Shown: positions 13,915-16,690 of the stretch, one piece after another
How positions within the stretch are numbered: position 1 is the first letter of the stretch
How the letters are laid out: each line of letters opens with the position of its first letter
Origin: an uncultured Christensenellaceae bacterium
GTDB lineage: Bacteria; Bacillota; Clostridia; Christensenellales; MGBC116941
Length of the DNA: 16,690 nucleotides
Assembly: GCA_910585035.1 (NCBI GenBank)
Contig: CAJUEF010000003.1
Coordinates: 73,930-90,619, forward strand
Reading direction: 5' to 3'
Made by a program: the position numbers and the translations under genes
Notes under the pieces: generated by a model
What the model saw: the letters and a program-made list of their open reading frames with translations, nothing else
What the model was told of the DNA's origin: nothing
The model's database searches: none

Positions 13915-15895
13915 GCTTTAACTTCTCCCTCCTCCTTATCCGTTTTTTATCCTGCTTGCCCTCGCCCTTTAAGGCAAAGATAGCGTCTCTTATTTTGGTT
14001 GCAAGCTCGAAATCCAGCCTGTCCGCCGCCTGCTTCATCTCGTCCTCCATGTGGCTTATCTTAACGGCTATCTCCTTTTCGCTAAGCTGGCTTTCCGCCT
14101 TCTTGCTTATTTCAAGAACGCTTCTGACTTCCTTAATAATGGTCTTTGGAACTATGCCGTGCTCCTTGTTGTATTCCTGCTGAATCTTTCTGCGCCGTGC
14201 CGTTTCATCTATAGCATATTTCAGGCTTGGCGTCATAGTATCCGCATACATTATAACCCGTCCGTGGTCGTTTCTTGCGGCACGTCCAATAGTCTGGATA
14301 AGGGATGTTTCACTTCTTAAAAAGCCCTCCTTATCTGCGTCCATAATAGCCACAAGGGATACCTCGGGCAAGTCCAGTCCTTCTCTAAGAAGGTTTATGC
14401 CAACAAGCACGTCAAACTCACCAAGACGTAAATCCCTTATTATTTCCATGCGCTCAAGGGTATCAATGTCGCTGTGCATGTAGCGTACCCTTACTCCCAT
14501 ATTGGAAAGATAATCCGTAAGATGCTCCGCCATCTTTTTGGTAAGAGTGGTAATAAGCACCCGATCGCCCATTTCAACGGTCTTATTTATTTCACCAAGC
14601 ACACTGTCCACCTGGTTGGATGCAGGAAGCACAGTTATCTCCGGGTCCAGCAGACCTGTAGGGCGGATAACCTGCTCGGCAACGGTGGAGGAATGCTCCC
14701 GCTCATACTTTGCGGGAGTAGCGCTGACAAACACCGCCTGGGGCACACGCTTTTCAAATTCCTCAAACATAAGAGGGCGGTTATCCGCAGCAGCAGGCAG
14801 GCGAAAGCCGTAGTCAATCAGCTGTTCTTTTCTTGAATGATCGCCGCCGTACATTGCATGTACCTGAGGAATAGTAACGTGGGACTCGTCCACCATTACC
14901 AGAAAGTCATCGGGAAAATAGTCAAGCAGGGTAAAAGGCGGCTGCCCGGGCTTTCTGCCGTCAAAATACGTGCTGTAATTTTCAATGCCGCTGCAATAGC
15001 CTATTTCCCTCATCATCTCAATATCAAAATATGTGCGCTGTTCAATGCGCTGGGCTTCAATGAGCTTGTCATTATCTTTAAAATATTTTATCCTGTCCAT
15101 TAAATCGTTTTCAATGTTCATAATCGCCTTGTCGATTTTATGTCGGGATGTGGCATAGTGGCTGGCAGGATATATGGCAATGTGGGAAAGCAGACTTAAC
15201 ACCTCTCCCGTAACCGTGTTTATTTCGCTTATCCTGTCAATTTCATCCCCGAAAAACTCAATTCTCACCGCCTTTTCCCCATAGCTGGCAGGGTATATTT
15301 CCACCGTATCTCCCCGCACCCTGAAGGTGCCGCGCTCGAAGTCAATATCACTGCGCTGATACTGAATATCAACAAGCCTGCCTATAACCTCGTCCCTGCT
15401 TTTCTCCATACCGGGACGCATGGAAATACCCAAATCCAGATATTCCTTTGGATCTCCAAGAGAGTATATACAGCTTACGCTTGCAACAATAATAACGTCC
15501 CTTCGTTCGCTAAGGCTTGCAGTTGCACTGTGGCGGAGCTTTTCAATCTCCTCATTTATGCTCGATGTCTTTTCAATATAAGTATCTGAAGATACTATAT
15601 ACGCCTCCGGCTGATAGTAGTCGTAGTAGGACACAAAGAATTCCACTGCATTTTCGGGAAAAAATTCCTTAAACTCGCTGCAAAGCTGGGCTGCAAGGGT
15701 CTTGTTATGAGCAATTATAAGAGTTGGTTTTTGTACCTTTTCAATGATATTCGCCATTGTAAAGGTCTTTCCGCTTCCCGTAACCCCAAGAAGCGTTTGA
15801 AAACGGTTGCCCGCTTTAATGCTTTTTGAAATTTGTTCAATAGCCTGGGGCTGGTCTCCCATGGGCTTGTATTTAGAATGAATTTTAAACTCCAT
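13904..15895 (-). CDS. uvrB: Excinuclease ABC subunit B
   Basis: Central helicase-like component of nucleotide excision repair: receives damaged DNA from UvrA and recruits UvrC. The 663 residues are the usual length. Walker A is GVTGSGKT (37-44); the beta-hairpin that separates the strands lies around YYDYYQPEAY; Walker B is the DESH in MVDESHVTIPQ. Helicase motifs VGINLLREGLD and QTIGRAARN follow, and a C-terminal UVR domain (MEDEMKQAADRLDFELATKIRD) ends the protein. ATG 15895 has GAGG 5 bases upstream; a GTG two codons earlier overlaps that site. It is first in the uvrBA operon with a good sigma-A promoter. I looked for a LexA box and saw no convincing one. uvrC is not in the window. Confidence 0.98.
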   Translation of the reverse strand: MEFKIHSKYKPMGDQPQAIEQISKSIKAGNRFQTLLGVTGSGKTFTMANIIEKVQKPTLIIAHNKTLAAQLCSEFKEFFPENAVEFFVSYYDYYQPEAYIVSSDTYIEKTSSINEEIEKLRHSATASLSERRDVIIVASVSCIYSLGDPKEYLDLGISMRPGMEKSRDEVIGRLVDIQYQRSDIDFERGTFRVRGDTVEIYPASYGEKAVRIEFFGDEIDRISEINTVTGEVLSLLSHIAIYPASHYATSRHKIDKAIMNIENDLMDRIKYFKDNDKLIEAQRIEQRTYFDIEMMREIGYCSGIENYSTYFDGRKPGQPPFTLLDYFPDDFLVMVDESHVTIPQVHAMYGGDHSRKEQLIDYGFRLPAAADNRPLMFEEFEKRVPQAVFVSATPAKYEREHSSTVAEQVIRPTGLLDPEITVLPASNQVDSVLGEINKTVEMGDRVLITTLTKKMAEHLTDYLSNMGVRVRYMHSDIDTLERMEIIRDLRLGEFDVLVGINLLREGLDLPEVSLVAIMDADKEGFLRSETSLIQTIGRAARNDHGRVIMYADTMTPSLKYAIDETARRRKIQQEYNKEHGIVPKTIIKEVRSVLEISKKAESQLSEKEIAVKISHMEDEMKQAADRLDFELATKIRDAIFALKGEGKQDKKRIRRREKLKHGK

Positions 15896-15923
15896 ATTCA
15901 CCTCAAAAAATGTTTGTTAGATT

Positions 15924-15951
15924 ATTATACACCAAAATTTTTTAATGTAAA
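15924..15951 (-). promoter_or_regulatory. Promoter of uvrBA
   Basis: Minus strand: TTTACA (15951-15946), 16-base spacer, TATAAT (15929-15924), about 28 bases before the uvrB start. Confidence 0.6.
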
Positions 15952-15988
15952 AGCAAAAAACAATGGCGCATATTTTTTTATATTTCTA

Positions 15989-16018
15989 TTGTAATAGGTA
16001 TTTACAATGATATATAAT
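15989..16018 (+). promoter_or_regulatory. Promoter of the AIM24-family gene
   Basis: TTGTAA (15989-15994), 18-base spacer, TATAAT (16013-16018), about 40 bases before the start codon. Confidence 0.55.
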
Positions 16019-16057
16019 AAAGTTAAAATTATATGAATTATTTTAAGGGGGATTAAC

Positions 16058-16690
16058 ATGCAATACGAAATAATAGGCGGACAGCTGCCTGCTGTTTCTT
16101 GTCGTCTTTCCGCAGGAGAAACAATGATAACCGAAAAAGGCTCAATGTGCTGGATGACTCCGAATATGAAAATGGAAACCAGCACCAACGGCGGCATTGG
16201 CAAAGCCCTTGGCAGAATGTTTTCCGGCGAATCCATATTTCAAAACAGATATACAGCAATGGGCGCCGATGGTGAGATTACCTTTGCTTCCAGCTTTCCG
16301 GGCTCAATTATGGCAATAGAAATAAACCCTGGCAATGAGATAATAGTTCAAAAATCCGCTTTTCTTGCCAGTGAAACCTCCGTTGAGCTGTCTATGTTCT
16401 TTCAGAAAAAATTTGGCGCAGGTCTCTTTGGCGGCGAAGGCTTTATTATGCAAAAGCTCAGCGGCAGCGGCATTGCCTTTGTTGAAATTGACGGCCATGC
16501 AGTGGAATATGAATTGGCGGCAGGTCAGCAAATGGTTATAGACACCGGCTACCTTGCTGTTATGAGCTCCTCCTGCTCTATGGATATTAAAGCAGTTCCG
16601 GGAGTTAAAAACATGCTTCTTGGCGGTGAAGGAATTTTTAACACCGTTATTACAGGTCCTGGCAAAATAATTCTTCAAACCATGCCTATT
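16058..16690 (+). CDS. AIM24/TIGR00266-family protein, C-terminus beyond the window
   Basis: Member of the AIM24 (DUF124, TIGR00266) family, widespread in bacteria and related to a yeast mitochondrial protein; its bacterial role is unknown. The open frame runs to the window edge (211 codons), and the full family length is around 220-270, so little is missing. Features seen: an N-terminal half with GSMCWMTPNMKMET and a Gly-rich loop, FPGSIMAIEINPG, the phenylalanine/glycine segment FGAGLFGGEGFIMQKLSGSG, and GVKNMLLGGEGIFNTVITGPGK, all typical of this beta-rich fold. No signal peptide or membrane span is seen. AAGGGGG lies just upstream of the ATG. It diverges from uvrB and appears unrelated to it. 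Confidence 0.88.
   Translation, partial: MQYEIIGGQLPAVSCRLSAGETMITEKGSMCWMTPNMKMETSTNGGIGKALGRMFSGESIFQNRYTAMGADGEITFASSFPGSIMAIEINPGNEIIVQKSAFLASETSVELSMFFQKKFGAGLFGGEGFIMQKLSGSGIAFVEIDGHAVEYELAAGQQMVIDTGYLAVMSSSCSMDIKAVPGVKNMLLGGEGIFNTVITGPGKIILQTMPI

Noticed and set aside
11229..13921. Several long open frames on the other strand and in other frames of uvrA
   Set aside because: They are shadows of a well-conserved gene, with no ribosome sites and no recognisable products.
15895..15925. Possible LexA box (AAAAAATGTTTG) upstream of uvrB
   Set aside because: Only one half-site is reasonable; the partner half does not match the Firmicute GAAC-GTTC pattern.
16053..16678. Minus-strand open frames at the right end of the window
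   Set aside because: The plus strand is open from a good ribosome site to the window edge and encodes a recognisable AIM24-family protein.

Overview
The window looks like the chromosome of an endospore-forming member of the Firmicutes, most likely class Clostridia. Three sporulation genes (sigG, spoIIGA, sigE) are present, the DNA is AT-rich with strong AGGAGG-type ribosome binding sites, and the housekeeping genes read as clostridial. I cannot name the genus. No rRNA, tRNA or CRISPR array was seen.

Layout. Positions 1-559 (minus) hold the N-terminal part of a TasA/BsaA-like exported matrix protein with a long leader containing a Spo0A-box match. Positions 876-3435 are a sporulation block: sigG on the minus strand, divergent from spoIIGA-sigE on the plus strand. 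These make and activate sigma-E (mother cell) and sigma-G (forespore). galE (3508-4506) follows, then a convergent VanZ-family membrane protein (4522-5130, minus). Next is a frameshifted CPBP membrane protease gene (5391-6232). hemW and lepA form a minus-strand pair (6291-9228), and a LUD-domain (LutC-like) gene diverges from lepA (9315-9920).

Positions 9921-11060 are the accessory part. A compact 201-bp element (9970-10170) carries a 23-codon hydrophobic peptide gene. It is bounded by inverted repeats, has a near-consensus promoter facing in from each side, and has a bidirectional terminator in the middle. This is the layout of a type I toxin-antitoxin locus. It is followed by a Phd/YefM antitoxin gene without a toxin, with its own promoter and a perfect palindromic operator, and by a 54-residue ribbon-helix-helix protein. 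Both are bracketed by T-rich palindromic repeats that share a 21-bp inverted sequence.

Positions 11068-15895 are the nucleotide-excision repair operon uvrB-uvrA (minus strand, 11-bp overlap). The window ends inside an AIM24/TIGR00266-family gene (16058 onward, plus strand).
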